Positions 1 through 8,570 of a stretch of 64,000 nt of DNA are shown one piece after another. Position 1 is the first letter of the stretch. The number at the start of each line of letters is the position of its first letter. Made by a program: the position numbers and the translations under genes. This stretch comes from Mongoliitalea daihaiensis (GTDB lineage: Bacteria > Bacteroidota > Bacteroidia > Cytophagales > Cyclobacteriaceae), in assembly GCF_021596945.1 (NCBI RefSeq), contig NZ_CP063779.1, positions 685,501 to 749,500 of the forward strand. Reading direction: 5' to 3'. The notes below the pieces were generated by a model, which saw only the letters and a list, made by a program, of their open reading frames with translations, did no database searches and was not told where the DNA came from.

Positions 1-606
1 AAGTCTGTCATTTTGAAAATCAATATCAAAGAGCAACGTAGATGTAGCTCCAGCCACCGAATTCGTGTACCCAATTGCTCCAATTCTTGGATTATTATCT
101 CCAGAAATTTGCCCATCTGTAGCAACTACCGTCCCCAACTCTGGATGCAAACGCAAATTTTGCCCAGATTCGGTCACTAAGCGGATTCTATCTACAGTTG
201 GATTAAAGTCAATAGATGCATTTGCTCCATTCAAGCGTGGCTCAAATGGTCCACTGCCTAATGTGGTAGCTCTTCCATTTAGCTCATTGATATGATAAAG
301 TCTGCTGCTTGCACCCAATGCATACAATTGCCCAGTAGCTGGTCTAAAATCTATACTAATGATCTGCTCTCCGTCAGGAAGATTACTAATCATCATAACA
401 TCCGTAGGATTATTAAGAGATCTTGCATTAAACGTAGCAATCCTGTTGTCATTGGTTAGTCCAACAAATGATACATCAGGAGCTTGGCCCATTTCAGATA
501 TGTCTAAAATCGGAGCCTGTGACTGTTCATCATTACAGCTAGAAAGGAGGAGTAAGCCAACAAGCACTAACCATGCCTTGTTGACTAAGATGTTGACATG
601 CTTCAT
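1..606 (-). CDS. DUF4394-type lipoprotein, 3' end cut by window edge
   Basis: Reading the minus strand from an ATG at 606 gives 202 codons with no stop before the window edge, so the C-terminus is missing. The N-terminus is a lipoprotein signal (hydrophobic run, then LLLLSSC, then acidic and polar residues), which predicts an anchored envelope protein. The mature part (VSFVGLTNDNRIATFNA, then LYALGASSRLYHIN, then IDFNPTVDRIRLV) resembles DUF4394, a propeller-like domain of unknown function. It follows carB and the DUF4834 gene on the same strand after a gap of about 130 bases. No enzymatic role can be assigned. The family call is from recalled motif similarity. Confidence 0.75.
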   Translation of the reverse strand, partial: MKHVNILVNKAWLVLVGLLLLSSCNDEQSQAPILDISEMGQAPDVSFVGLTNDNRIATFNARSLNNPTDVMMISNLPDGEQIISIDFRPATGQLYALGASSRLYHINELNGRATTLGSGPFEPRLNGANASIDFNPTVDRIRLVTESGQNLRLHPELGTVVATDGQISGDNNPRIGAIGYTNSVAGATSTLLFDIDFQNDRL

Positions 607-735
607 GTGATTTAGTTTTCCCTCACATACGAAGCAAGATGCTCAACTGGATTGAGCCACTTTAAAAAACCCTTTTGAGAAAGTGATTGACTTAGGAGCT
701 CGAAAGAGACCAAATAAAAAAAAGAACAAAAATAC

Positions 736-993
736 TTAGTCTTTTACTTCTTCATAATCTATGTAATCTCCACCTTTCAAATCTCTGTTTCTCTTTTCCT
801 GATAAGTTGGTGGGATATGATCTACTTTCACCCCCCCTTGTTCAGGCCTTTTTCTACGCTCCTCCTCTCTTCTCAACTCATCGGCATGCGTAGCAAATTG
901 ACGGATTTTTGTTCGGACAAAGAATTTTAACAACTTGGAAAATATCCAAGACAAGGCAACAGCAATAAGAATAAATTTTAAGATAAAACCCAT
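736..993 (-). CDS. DUF4834 family small membrane protein
   Basis: A protein of about 85 residues if it starts at MGFILKF (position 993). The open frame runs on to 1056, but that extension is polar and would put the hydrophobic segment out of place. Residues 1-20 form one membrane segment. The rest is a charged cytoplasmic tail rich in Arg, Lys and Glu that ends in acidic residues. The layout fits the short DUF4834 proteins of Bacteroidota, whose function is unknown. It lies about 100 bases downstream of carB on the same strand and may be cotranscribed with it. Confidence 0.7.
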   Translation of the reverse strand: MGFILKFILIAVALSWIFSKLLKFFVRTKIRQFATHADELRREEERRKRPEQGGVKVDHIPPTYQEKRNRDLKGGDYIDYEEVKD

Positions 994-1092
994 TGGGAGA
1001 CTATTTGAATTTAGAAGCGAGAGACGAGACTTTGTTAATTCAGTCTTGTCTCTCACTCATTAAATTAATTAGAAGTATTGAGTACCTCTTGA

Positions 1093-3912
1093 TTAACGGC
1101 TTAGATATAAATTTCGTTCGGCGTAGATTTTGAGGAAGTAGTCATCCATTAAATCTTCAATGAAGTAGATCGCTTCTCCGGTAGACTTCATTTCAGGACC
1201 TAATTCCTTGTTGACATTCGGGAATTTATGGAAGGAGAATACAGGTTCCTTGATAGCATAACCCTTTTTCACTGGATTAAATTCGAAATCTGTGACTTTT
1301 TTCTCTCCCAACATCACTTTCGTAGCATAATTCACATAAGGCTCCTGATACGCTTTACAGATAAATGGAACGGTTCTAGAAGCTCTAGGGTTGGCTTCAA
1401 TTACATAAACCTTGTCATTTTTGATGGCAAACTGAATATTGATCAAGCCAACAGTTCTCAAAGCCAAAGCAATTTTCTTAGTATAGGTCTCAATCTGACG
1501 CATCACATAATCACCCAAGTTGTACGGAGGCAATACGGCATAAGAATCACCCGAATGGATACCTGCGGGTTCTATATGCTGCATGATACCAATGATGTAG
1601 ACATTTTCTCCATCACAAATGGCATCAGCCTCTGCTTCAATCGCTCCTTCCAAGAAATGATCAAGTAGTATTTCATTGTTTGGAATATCACGTAATACAT
1701 TGACCACATGCTCTTCCAGTTCCTTTTCATTGATTACAATTTTCATCCCCTGACCACCCAGTACGTAAGAAGGCCTAACCAACAATGGAAATCCAATTGT
1801 CTTGCAAAGCTCCAATGCCTCGTCGGTATTATGAATAGTACCAAACTCCGGATAAGGAACCTCGTTTTCCTTCAATAAGGTAGAAAAACGACCTCTGTCT
1901 TCTGCCAAATCTAGTGCCTCATAGCTGGTCCCGATGATTTTGATGCCATACTTATCCAACTTCTCAGCCAACTTCAAGGCAGTCTGACCACCCAACTGTA
2001 CAATCACCCCTTCAGGCTTTTCTTGCAGGATGATCTCGTAGATGTGTTCCCAGAAAACTGGCTCAAAATATAATTTATCGGAAATATCAGGATCCGTAGA
2101 AACTGTCTCAGGATTACAGTTGATCATGATGGTCTCATAGCCACACTCTTTGGCAGCCAATACCCCATGCACACAGGAATAGTCAAATTCAATCCCTTGC
2201 CCTACACGATTTGGCCCTGAACCTAAGACTACTACCTTCTTTTTGTTGGATCTCACAGATTCATTTTCCTCTCCAAAAGTGGAGTAGTAATAAGGAGTCT
2301 GCGCTTCAAACTCAGCCGCGCAGGTGTCTACCAGTTTATAGACTCGCTTGATGCCCATTTCATGGTAACGCTTGTTGAACACATCTGACTCCAAACAATC
2401 TAGTAAATGCGCAATCTGACGGTCCGCATACCCTCTTTTCTTGGCCTTGTCCATCAACTCAGCTGGAATAGTATCGATCTTGTATTTTTCGATTTCATGC
2501 TCTAGCTGGATCAACTCTTCAATTTGCTTCAAAAACCACTTGTCAATCTTGGTAAGGTCTTGAATAGTACGGAAGGAAATACCCAATTTGAACGCATCAT
2601 ATACATGGAATAAACGATTCCAACTTGGATTGGCTAAACTGTATAATAACTCTTCTTGGTTTCTCAACTCCTTACCATCGGCTCCCAAGCCGTTACGCTT
2701 GATTTCCAGAGACTGACAGGCTTTTTGTAAGGCTTCTTGGAAGTTACGGCCAATACCCATCACTTCACCTACCGCCTTCATGGATAATCCCAATCTACGA
2801 TCGGATCCTTTAAATTTATCAAAATTCCAACGCGGGATCTTTACAATCACATAATCAATAGCCGGTTCAAAAAATGCTGAAGTAGTACCTGTAATGGAAT
2901 TCGTCAATTCATCCAAATTGTAACCAATAGCCAATTTGGCAGCAACTTTAGCAATTGGATAGCCTGTAGCTTTGGATGCCAAGGCAGAAGAACGGGAAAC
3001 CCGTGGATTGATTTCAATACCGATGATTTCCGAATTATCCGGACTTACGGCAAACTGCACATTACAGCCTCCTGCAAAATTCCCGATACTATTCATCATG
3101 GTAATCGCATAATTTCGCATGCGCTGATACACTGTATCTGGAAGCGTCATCGCAGGTGCTACGGTGATGGAGTCTCCTGTATGCACACCCATTGGGTCAA
3201 AATTTTCAATCGAACAGATCACAATCATGTTCCCGATATTATCCCGCATCACCTCCAACTCATACTCCTTCCAGCCCAAGATGCTCTGCTCAATCAGTAC
3301 TTCGTGAACAGGTGAAGCTTGCAAGCCAGCTGATAGCAATCTTTCAAAATCCTCAGCTTTCTCTACAAAAGCTCCACCAGCACCACCCAGGGTATAGGAT
3401 GCTCTGATGATCAATGGAAAGCCTATTTCCTGTGCAATTTCTTTTCCTTGCAAAAAGGAAGTGGCTGTATCACCTTTACAAACCCCAACACCAATCTTCT
3501 CCATCAAGGCTTTGAATTTCTCACGGTTTTCAGCAGTATCAATAGCGTCAATATCTACACCGATCATGCGAACACCAAATTTTTTCCAAACGCCACCTTT
3601 TTCGCAGTCGATGGCTAAGTTCAATGCCGTCTGACCACCCATGGTAGGCAATACTGCATCGATATCAGGGTGATCTTGTAGGATTTTAACGATGGATTTC
3701 TTTTCTAACGGAAGCAAATACACGTTATCCGCAGTCACCGGATCCGTCATGATAGTCGCTGGATTCGAGTTGATCAAGGTAACTTTAATCCCTTCTTCTC
3801 TCAAAGACCTAGAGGCCTGAGAGCCAGAGTAATCAAATTCGCATGCTTGACCAATAACAATGGGACCAGAACCGATGAGTAAGACGTGTTTAATGCTGGA
3901 GTCTTTAGGCAT
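1093..3912 (-). CDS. carB: Carbamoyl-phosphate synthase large subunit, without C-terminal allosteric domain
   Basis: Makes carbamoyl phosphate from bicarbonate, ATP and glutamine-derived ammonia for pyrimidine and arginine synthesis. The 939 residues hold two homologous ATP-grasp halves. The first begins at KHVLLIGSGPIVIGQACEFD near residue 9 and the second at VVVLGSGPNRVGQGIEFDYS near residue 560. ATP-grasp signatures such as IRASYTLGGAGG and VRPSYVLGGQG are present. The E. coli enzyme has about 1073 residues. The missing part here corresponds to the MGS-like domain that binds UMP, IMP and ornithine, so this enzyme should lack that allosteric control. The protein ends naturally after the second ATP-grasp half. 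The small subunit carA is not in the window. Confidence 0.96.
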   Translation of the reverse strand: MPKDSSIKHVLLIGSGPIVIGQACEFDYSGSQASRSLREEGIKVTLINSNPATIMTDPVTADNVYLLPLEKKSIVKILQDHPDIDAVLPTMGGQTALNLAIDCEKGGVWKKFGVRMIGVDIDAIDTAENREKFKALMEKIGVGVCKGDTATSFLQGKEIAQEIGFPLIIRASYTLGGAGGAFVEKAEDFERLLSAGLQASPVHEVLIEQSILGWKEYELEVMRDNIGNMIVICSIENFDPMGVHTGDSITVAPAMTLPDTVYQRMRNYAITMMNSIGNFAGGCNVQFAVSPDNSEIIGIEINPRVSRSSALASKATGYPIAKVAAKLAIGYNLDELTNSITGTTSAFFEPAIDYVIVKIPRWNFDKFKGSDRRLGLSMKAVGEVMGIGRNFQEALQKACQSLEIKRNGLGADGKELRNQEELLYSLANPSWNRLFHVYDAFKLGISFRTIQDLTKIDKWFLKQIEELIQLEHEIEKYKIDTIPAELMDKAKKRGYADRQIAHLLDCLESDVFNKRYHEMGIKRVYKLVDTCAAEFEAQTPYYYSTFGEENESVRSNKKKVVVLGSGPNRVGQGIEFDYSCVHGVLAAKECGYETIMINCNPETVSTDPDISDKLYFEPVFWEHIYEIILQEKPEGVIVQLGGQTALKLAEKLDKYGIKIIGTSYEALDLAEDRGRFSTLLKENEVPYPEFGTIHNTDEALELCKTIGFPLLVRPSYVLGGQGMKIVINEKELEEHVVNVLRDIPNNEILLDHFLEGAIEAEADAICDGENVYIIGIMQHIEPAGIHSGDSYAVLPPYNLGDYVMRQIETYTKKIALALRTVGLINIQFAIKNDKVYVIEANPRASRTVPFICKAYQEPYVNYATKVMLGEKKVTDFEFNPVKKGYAIKEPVFSFHKFPNVNKELGPEMKSTGEAIYFIEDLMDDYFLKIYAERNLYLSR

Positions 3913-4192
3913 TACAAGGAGGTTTAAGTAAGGTTAAATACTGATGGCTAAATTGGCGTAAAATTAGGCAAATAATTTAAAGTAGCCCGATGGAAAAGAA
4001 AAAAATGCAATAAACTGATAAAATGGTAAGAATTTAAGCCAAATCTGTTGTTGCGTATTTTTACGTAGAAAAAGCCTAGGGTTTGTTTAAGCTGACTTTT
4101 GGAAATTACAAGTGAAAAAATGAATTTTATGGTTCTACACATTCATTTCACTAGCTACGCAGATGAATACATTTAACCAAAAAAAGCTCTCC

Positions 4193-4314
4193 GATCCCAA
4201 AAGGATCATATGTTTATAGCACAAAATCAACCTAGGCCAAGGTACGACCCCGAAAGGGGTCGAATAGGGCTACTATTTAATTGGTATCTATAAACATGTG
4301 ACCTCTTCGAGGTC
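4193..4314. repeat. REP-like cluster of three hairpins inside an inverted repeat
   Basis: Three stem-loops occur in about 120 bases: GATCC/GGATC at 4193-4207, CGACCCC/GGGGTCG with a GAAA loop at 4245-4262, and GACCTC/GAGGTC at 4300-4314. The outer two are each joined to an AT-rich tail (ATATGTTTATAG at 4208-4219, and its mirror CTATAAACATGT at 4288-4299), so the whole cluster is roughly symmetric. The arrangement resembles dispersed REP/BIME-type elements. Copy number in the genome cannot be seen from here. Confidence 0.6.
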
Positions 4315-4513
4315 GGTCTTCTCAGCACTTATAAAACCTAACAATCTTTGAGAAAATTCTAGAATTATCATTCTTCTTCCTGAATGCCAAAGGAAATAAA
4401 ATTATTGACTAATATCATCCGAAAACTAGAACAAGTTAAAAACTGTTTCTACCCTTATTTCCACATTATTTCTACCTTATTTCAAAAAGACAAACCTCCT
4501 TCTTACACCAAGT

Positions 4514-4541
4514 CTTGGTTCTTGGTTCTTGTTTCTTGCCT
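4514..4541 (+). repeat. Four-unit heptanucleotide tandem repeat (CTTGGTT type)
   Basis: Units read CTTGGTT, CTTGGTT, CTTGTTT, CTTGCCT. A similar four-unit array is found at 8609-8636, also in an intergenic region next to a short GATCC-type hairpin. No coding potential is involved. Confidence 0.7.
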
Positions 4542-4587
4542 CTAAAACCTCGTCTCCTGCTTGCAGCAGGCAAGTCTCGCATCTCCC

Positions 4588-5070
4588 CTACCTCCACCGA
4601 AAACTCTTCTCATCTATCGCGCGCATCGTGCACAGAACTCCATTGAGATGGTCATATTCATGCTGGATCAGTTCTGCAATCGCACCTTCAACTGTCCAAT
4701 ATTGTTTTTCCCAATTTTCATCCAAGTATTCCAAGGTAATAGACTGATGACGCTCGACTTTTACAAACAAATTTGGGAAGCTCATGCAGTCGTCCCATAG
4801 CTCAAACATCTCCGAACTCGCTTGGACAATCTCAGGATTGATGATGATGTATGGCTTATCCAAATTCAGATAAAACAGCCGCTTCATAATCCCCAACTGC
4901 GGGGCTGCAATGCCTCTCCCAAAACCATAAACCTTCCGGATATCCTCCATGGCCTCGTGCAGGTCCTGTACCCAAGCCTTCACCAGAGGTAATTCCGATT
5001 CCAACACCGGTTCGCACACCTCATACAAGCGCGGGTCCCCTAATTTTAAGATATCATCAACGGTCTTCAT
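4588..5070 (-). CDS. def: Peptide deformylase-like metalloenzyme
   Basis: Deformylases remove the N-formyl group from new polypeptides. Three family motifs are visible in order: GRGIAAPQLG near residue 53 (motif GxGxAAxQ), WDDCMSFP near residue 92 (the place of EGCLS, with the metal-binding Cys kept), and QHEYDHLNG near residue 138 (HExxDH, metal ligands and catalytic Glu). The canonical Glu-Gly before the Cys is replaced by Asp-Asp, so this is a divergent member and may be a secondary deformylase. The length of 160 residues is slightly short for the family. The ATG at 5070 is chosen because the upstream extension overlaps the divergent sigma factor region. Confidence 0.8.
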   Translation of the reverse strand: MKTVDDILKLGDPRLYEVCEPVLESELPLVKAWVQDLHEAMEDIRKVYGFGRGIAAPQLGIMKRLFYLNLDKPYIIINPEIVQASSEMFELWDDCMSFPNLFVKVERHQSITLEYLDENWEKQYWTVEGAIAELIQHEYDHLNGVLCTMRAIDEKSFRWR

Positions 5071-5138
5071 GTATTTTTCTTACTTTTTTTCCCATGCTTT
5101 CCAACCTTTTGGTAGTTTCAAGACTCTTTAGTCCGATT

Positions 5139-5675
5139 ATGAAACATTTGTACCGCAAAGAAGAAGATTTACTCAGAGATTGCCTCCAACAAAAACAGGA
5201 TGCGCAGTTTGAGTTATTTGAGCGGTACAAGTTAGCCATGTTTAATCTTGTCTATCGAATCTGCAATGACTATGATCAAGCAAATGATATTTTGCAGGAA
5301 GGCTTTATAGATGTATTCAGAAATTTAGGAAAGTTTGAACAGAAATCTACGCTAGGTGCTTGGATAAAATCCATCATGCTGAGAAAAGCCCTGAAGGTAG
5401 TTAGCAAAAAAATGGTCTTCGAAGAGATTGTCGAAAATTTAGAAGACCAAACCTATCCCTTAGAACAGTGGATTCAGGCAGAAGTGTTGGATCAGGCAAT
5501 CCGAAGTTTACCAGTGGCTTCCAGGACTGTGTTTGTCATGTATGAAGTGGAAGGCTACTCTCATCAGGAAATTGCAGATACTCTACATATAAGCTTAGGT
5601 ACTTCAAAGTCCCAGCTTCATTATGCAAAGAAAATCTTACAAGAACGTCTCTCAAAACATTACCAAGAAAAATGA
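5139..5675 (+). CDS. ECF-type RNA polymerase sigma factor (locus 1)
   Basis: Sigma-70 family regulator of the extracytoplasmic-function class. Region 2 covers roughly residues 10-75 (FELFERYKLAMFNLVYRI, then DQANDILQEGFIDVFRNL) and region 4 covers about residues 115-170 (IRSLPVASRTVFVMYEVEGYSHQEIA, then a helix-turn-helix). There is no region 1 or 3. The frame is open from 5094, but MKHLYRKEEDLL at 5139 is the likely start because the first 15 codons are not sigma-like. The stop overlaps the next start by four bases (ATGA), so the two are translationally coupled. Target genes are unknown; the cotranscribed membrane protein is the likely partner. Confidence 0.9.
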   Translation: MKHLYRKEEDLLRDCLQQKQDAQFELFERYKLAMFNLVYRICNDYDQANDILQEGFIDVFRNLGKFEQKSTLGAWIKSIMLRKALKVVSKKMVFEEIVENLEDQTYPLEQWIQAEVLDQAIRSLPVASRTVFVMYEVEGYSHQEIADTLHISLGTSKSQLHYAKKILQERLSKHYQEK

Positions 5676-6427
5676 GCGCTGAGAAACCAACTAACCTAAA
5701 AAATATGCTCCCTGAGTTTCAACCCAAAGCTAAGCTTTGGGACGAAATGATGGAAAAGCAATCATTGGATGCTCAGGTGCGCACATTGGTCAATGAACTC
5801 CCTGTCCATCAACCTAAAGCAGAGCTTTGGGCAAACATTCAGGCGGGGTTGAACCGAAAAAAGCTTGCCTTGATTTGGTATGGAGGAATAGCTGCCAGTA
5901 TTATTATGCTCCTAGGGGTATCAGCTCTTTTTCTATTTTCCTCTAGAAATTCAGCACTAGATAAAAATCAGCTATCCATACTTGAAAATATAAGAAAAGA
6001 AGACCCTATTTCAACAAGCCCTCCACAATCGACTGAGATGGAAGGGGTTTTGGAAATGGAAGTTGCTATAACGACCCATTTCGACAATACCAATAACCAA
6101 GTCGTTCAATTGGAGAAATTAAGTCTGCTTGAAAAAGGGGCTAAAAAAGATCGTCTGAACTTACCTTTTCAAACACCTATAGTGCCTTTTCCAGAAAAAA
6201 CAATCACCTGGGATAACCAAGATATTCTTCAAGAGCGAAAACTCATAGCTTCTTCCTCCAAAAGAGAGATTATAATCCAATGGGACACTCCCATGAGGCG
6301 CGTACGTTTAGATGGATTTATGGTAAGACTTACCGAAGAAGAATGGCAAAACTTACAGGAGTCCAATAAATCCAAAAAAGGATTTCTTAAACTTCCTGAA
6401 CTAGTTGCCCGAACACCAGAAAAATAG
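5672..6427 (+). CDS. One-pass membrane protein, probable anti-sigma factor of locus 1
   Basis: 251 residues with a cytoplasmic N-terminus (1-65), one membrane segment (about 66-90) and a periplasmic tail. The cytoplasmic part contains a duplicated motif, LPEFQPKAKLWDEM at 13-26 and LPVHQPKAELWANI at 43-56, which could be two sigma-contacting helices. No zinc-binding anti-sigma (ZAS) motif is seen. The four-base overlap with the sigma gene and the topology suggest an anti-sigma role; this is inference. The tail contains no recognised domain. Confidence 0.65.
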   Translation: MSAEKPTNLKNMLPEFQPKAKLWDEMMEKQSLDAQVRTLVNELPVHQPKAELWANIQAGLNRKKLALIWYGGIAASIIMLLGVSALFLFSSRNSALDKNQLSILENIRKEDPISTSPPQSTEMEGVLEMEVAITTHFDNTNNQVVQLEKLSLLEKGAKKDRLNLPFQTPIVPFPEKTITWDNQDILQERKLIASSSKREIIIQWDTPMRRVRLDGFMVRLTEEEWQNLQESNKSKKGFLKLPELVARTPEK

Positions 6428-6480
6428 CAGCTGTATTCATACACCTCCTCCCGATATCAGAGGAACTTCCAACAAACGCA

Positions 6481-7233
6481 ATGAAAAAACAACTCTTAAC
6501 TCTTCTGATCAGCCTGATCGGATACACAGTCTATGCACAAATCCCGGGAAACACACCCAAATACATTGTGTCTTTTAAAAATTGGATAGAGCAAAATCCA
6601 GACTACTTTACAGACACCTTAAGTTTTAAATTACCAAACAATGGAATCATCTGGACCTATTACAATGCACAAGATTATTATACAGAAGACATCCTGACCA
6701 AACTCCAACCTGTCCTCAAAAAAGCCACCAACTTTCCAGAAAAAGAAGAGCGACATTACTTCCTTCAACCAAACTTTTGGGAATCTCAATTGGATTATGT
6801 GGCTGAAGATATCAACAGAAGATACACAAGCCACCGTACCAGTTACACCTTAGGCATTCCCATTGGGCTAGACTATACGGGAGGCAGGTTTACGATTGAT
6901 GCAGGATTTCGAATGATGGCAGATTTAAAAAGATTCAGCCTCGGAGCATCTCTTACCAACACAGTATTCTTTACTGACCGCAATGAAGGCGGAGTAAACG
7001 TTCACCACAATCCGTTCATCAATGCAGAGTTAGAATTCCGTCCTTATAAAAGAGCCATTAGCGGTCTCCAACTAGGCTATCTAACAAGCCCATCAGGCCC
7101 TGTATTCCAAGGTCAAACATTCCAGATAAATTATCGATATTTTGTCAAAAGTACTATTCAGCTAAAAATCGGAGCAGTTTTAACAGATGACGCAAAAACA
7201 TTGATACCTACAATAGGAGTTAGATTCTTTTAA
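6481..7233 (+). CDS. Exported, probably outer-membrane barrel-like protein of ECF locus 1
   Basis: 250 residues starting with a signal peptide (MKKQLLTLLISLIGYTVYAQ). The second half has alternating hydrophobic and polar strands (GIPIGLDYTGGRFTIDAGF, LKIGAVLTDDAKTLIPTIG) and ends in a terminal Phe pair, as in outer-membrane beta-barrels. It follows the anti-sigma-like gene by about 50 bases on the same strand and may be the sensed or regulated product of that locus. No named family was recognised. Confidence 0.6.
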   Translation: MKKQLLTLLISLIGYTVYAQIPGNTPKYIVSFKNWIEQNPDYFTDTLSFKLPNNGIIWTYYNAQDYYTEDILTKLQPVLKKATNFPEKEERHYFLQPNFWESQLDYVAEDINRRYTSHRTSYTLGIPIGLDYTGGRFTIDAGFRMMADLKRFSLGASLTNTVFFTDRNEGGVNVHHNPFINAELEFRPYKRAISGLQLGYLTSPSGPVFQGQTFQINYRYFVKSTIQLKIGAVLTDDAKTLIPTIGVRFF

Positions 7234-7253
7234 AAATAGTAGACAGGAGAGTG

Positions 7254-7337
7254 TGCATCTTCAATGATACAAAAAATAGTCATTTTTGCATCTTTGAAGA
7301 TACACTTTTAATTATGTTTTGTATCTTTGATGATACA
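7254..7337 (+). promoter_or_regulatory. Three phased palindromes upstream of an ATPase gene
   Basis: Copies at 7254-7271, 7287-7304 and 7320-7337 are spaced exactly 33 bases apart, about three helical turns. The third, TGTATCTTTGATGATACA, is a perfect inverted repeat (TGTATC, six-base spacer, GATACA); the first two are close variants. The third copy contains TATCTTTG (7322-7329), which fits the Bacteroidota -7 box TAnnTTTG, and ends right at the ATG at 7338. This looks like an operator array for a dedicated or self-acting regulator. The frame is open through the repeats, so a longer protein from GTG 7251 is formally possible. Confidence 0.6.
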
Positions 7338-8534
7338 ATGGAAGGGTTAGTAAATAGATATAGAAATTTACTCTTGTCTGTAAAGACAGATTTTAAAAGA
7401 GGCCACTACCAAACCATCAATTGGAATGGACGAGCCATATGCATTTTGGGAGCAAGAGGAACTGGTAAAACAACCTTAATGCTTCAATACCTCAAGGAAA
7501 ATTTACCCTTGGATAAATCGCTATATCTAAGTTTAGATGATCTTTACTTCAAGGAAAATAACCTTGTTGATCTAGCAGAAAGATTTTACCAATTAGGCGG
7601 AAGAAATTTGCTATTGGATGAAGTACATAAATATAATGATTGGCAAAGTGCAGTAAAAAATATTTATGATTTCTATCCAGATCTCAAACTAATCATATCT
7701 GGGTCTTCTATTCTCGAACTCCAAAAATCACAAGCAGACTTGAGTAGAAGACTTGTTTACTATAATTTGCCAGAATTATCATTCAGAGAATACTTAAGCC
7801 TCAAATTCAGGATTAACCTGGTTCAATATGACTTAAATGAAGTTTTGACTACTCATCAAGCACTTGTCGATCCTATCCTTACATCTATTCCTGATATTAT
7901 GCTTCATTTTGAGCATTATAAAAAAATTGGTGCTTACCCATTCTTTTTGGAGGATGAAAGAGATTATGTTTCGAAAATCAATCAATTAATCAACGTCATT
8001 ATTGACTATGACCTACCCGAAGGTAAAGACATATCAAGCAATACACAGTCGAAATTGAAAAAATTACTTTATGTTATTTCAACATCCGTGCCTTTCAGTC
8101 CGAATATTAGTAAGCTAGCAGAAAAAACTGAAACAACCCGACCTAGGCTACTTGAAATGCTACATTTGTTGGAAGTTTCAAAACTTATACTAAGCCTAAG
8201 TTCTTCCTCTAAAGGTATAAGCTTCATGAATAAACCAGATAAAATTTATTTAGCAAATTCAAACTTGATATATGCACTTGCATTAGAAAATCAAAATCAA
8301 GGAAATGTTAGAGAAACATTTTTCATAAACCAACTCAAAAACTCTGGAAATACGGTTACCACTGCGAGAAATGGAGACTTCTTAGTAAACGATACTCATG
8401 AATTTGAAATTGGTGGGAAAAACAAAAGTTTCGACCAAATAGCTAACATCCCCAATTCCTTTATTGCAGCAGATGAAATACTTTATGGATTCGGAAACAA
8501 AATACCTTTGTATCTATTTGGTTTCCTCTATTAA
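7338..8534 (+). CDS. AAA-type ATPase with C-terminal DUF4143/nuclease-like region
   Basis: 398 residues. Walker A is GARGTGKT at 38-45 and Walker B is LLLDEVH at 91-97, followed by a sensor-like IISGSS. A middle helical part leads to a C-terminal region containing GDFLV and FEIGGK, reminiscent of a PD-(D/E)XK nuclease fold as in DUF4143 ATPases. The cellular role of this family is not established. The frame is open back to GTG 7251, but that part only translates the 33-base repeats, so ATG 7338 is preferred. A strong terminator follows. A second ATPase of the same broad type is at 53402-54595. Confidence 0.85.
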   Translation: MEGLVNRYRNLLLSVKTDFKRGHYQTINWNGRAICILGARGTGKTTLMLQYLKENLPLDKSLYLSLDDLYFKENNLVDLAERFYQLGGRNLLLDEVHKYNDWQSAVKNIYDFYPDLKLIISGSSILELQKSQADLSRRLVYYNLPELSFREYLSLKFRINLVQYDLNEVLTTHQALVDPILTSIPDIMLHFEHYKKIGAYPFFLEDERDYVSKINQLINVIIDYDLPEGKDISSNTQSKLKKLLYVISTSVPFSPNISKLAEKTETTRPRLLEMLHLLEVSKLILSLSSSSKGISFMNKPDKIYLANSNLIYALALENQNQGNVRETFFINQLKNSGNTVTTARNGDFLVNDTHEFEIGGKNKSFDQIANIPNSFIAADEILYGFGNKIPLYLFGFLY

Positions 8535-8538
8535 ACCA

Positions 8539-8568
8539 AAAAAGACCCTAATTCCTTAAGGTCTTTTT
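8539..8568 (+). terminator. Intrinsic terminator after ATPase gene
   Basis: Stem AAAAAGACC (8539-8547) pairs with GGTCTTTTT (8560-8568) and is followed by more T residues. It lies five bases after the stop codon. Confidence 0.8.
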
Positions 8569-8570
8569 TT

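Larger units (their letters stand above)
3913..4587. other. 675-base intergenic region with hairpin cluster and heptanucleotide repeat
   Basis: No convincing gene lies here. The stretch between divergent-looking promoter-poor ends holds a symmetric cluster of three short hairpins (4193-4314) and four tandem 7-base units (4514-4541), listed separately. A 64-codon minus-strand frame (3948-4142) has no recognisable motif. The rest is AT-rich. Confidence 0.6.

Noticed and set aside
7251-7337. N-terminal extension of the first ATPase from GTG 7251
   Set aside because: The extra 29 residues only translate the 33-base palindrome repeats (CIFNDTKNSHF-type units). ATG 7338 starts a protein with normal ATPase spacing.
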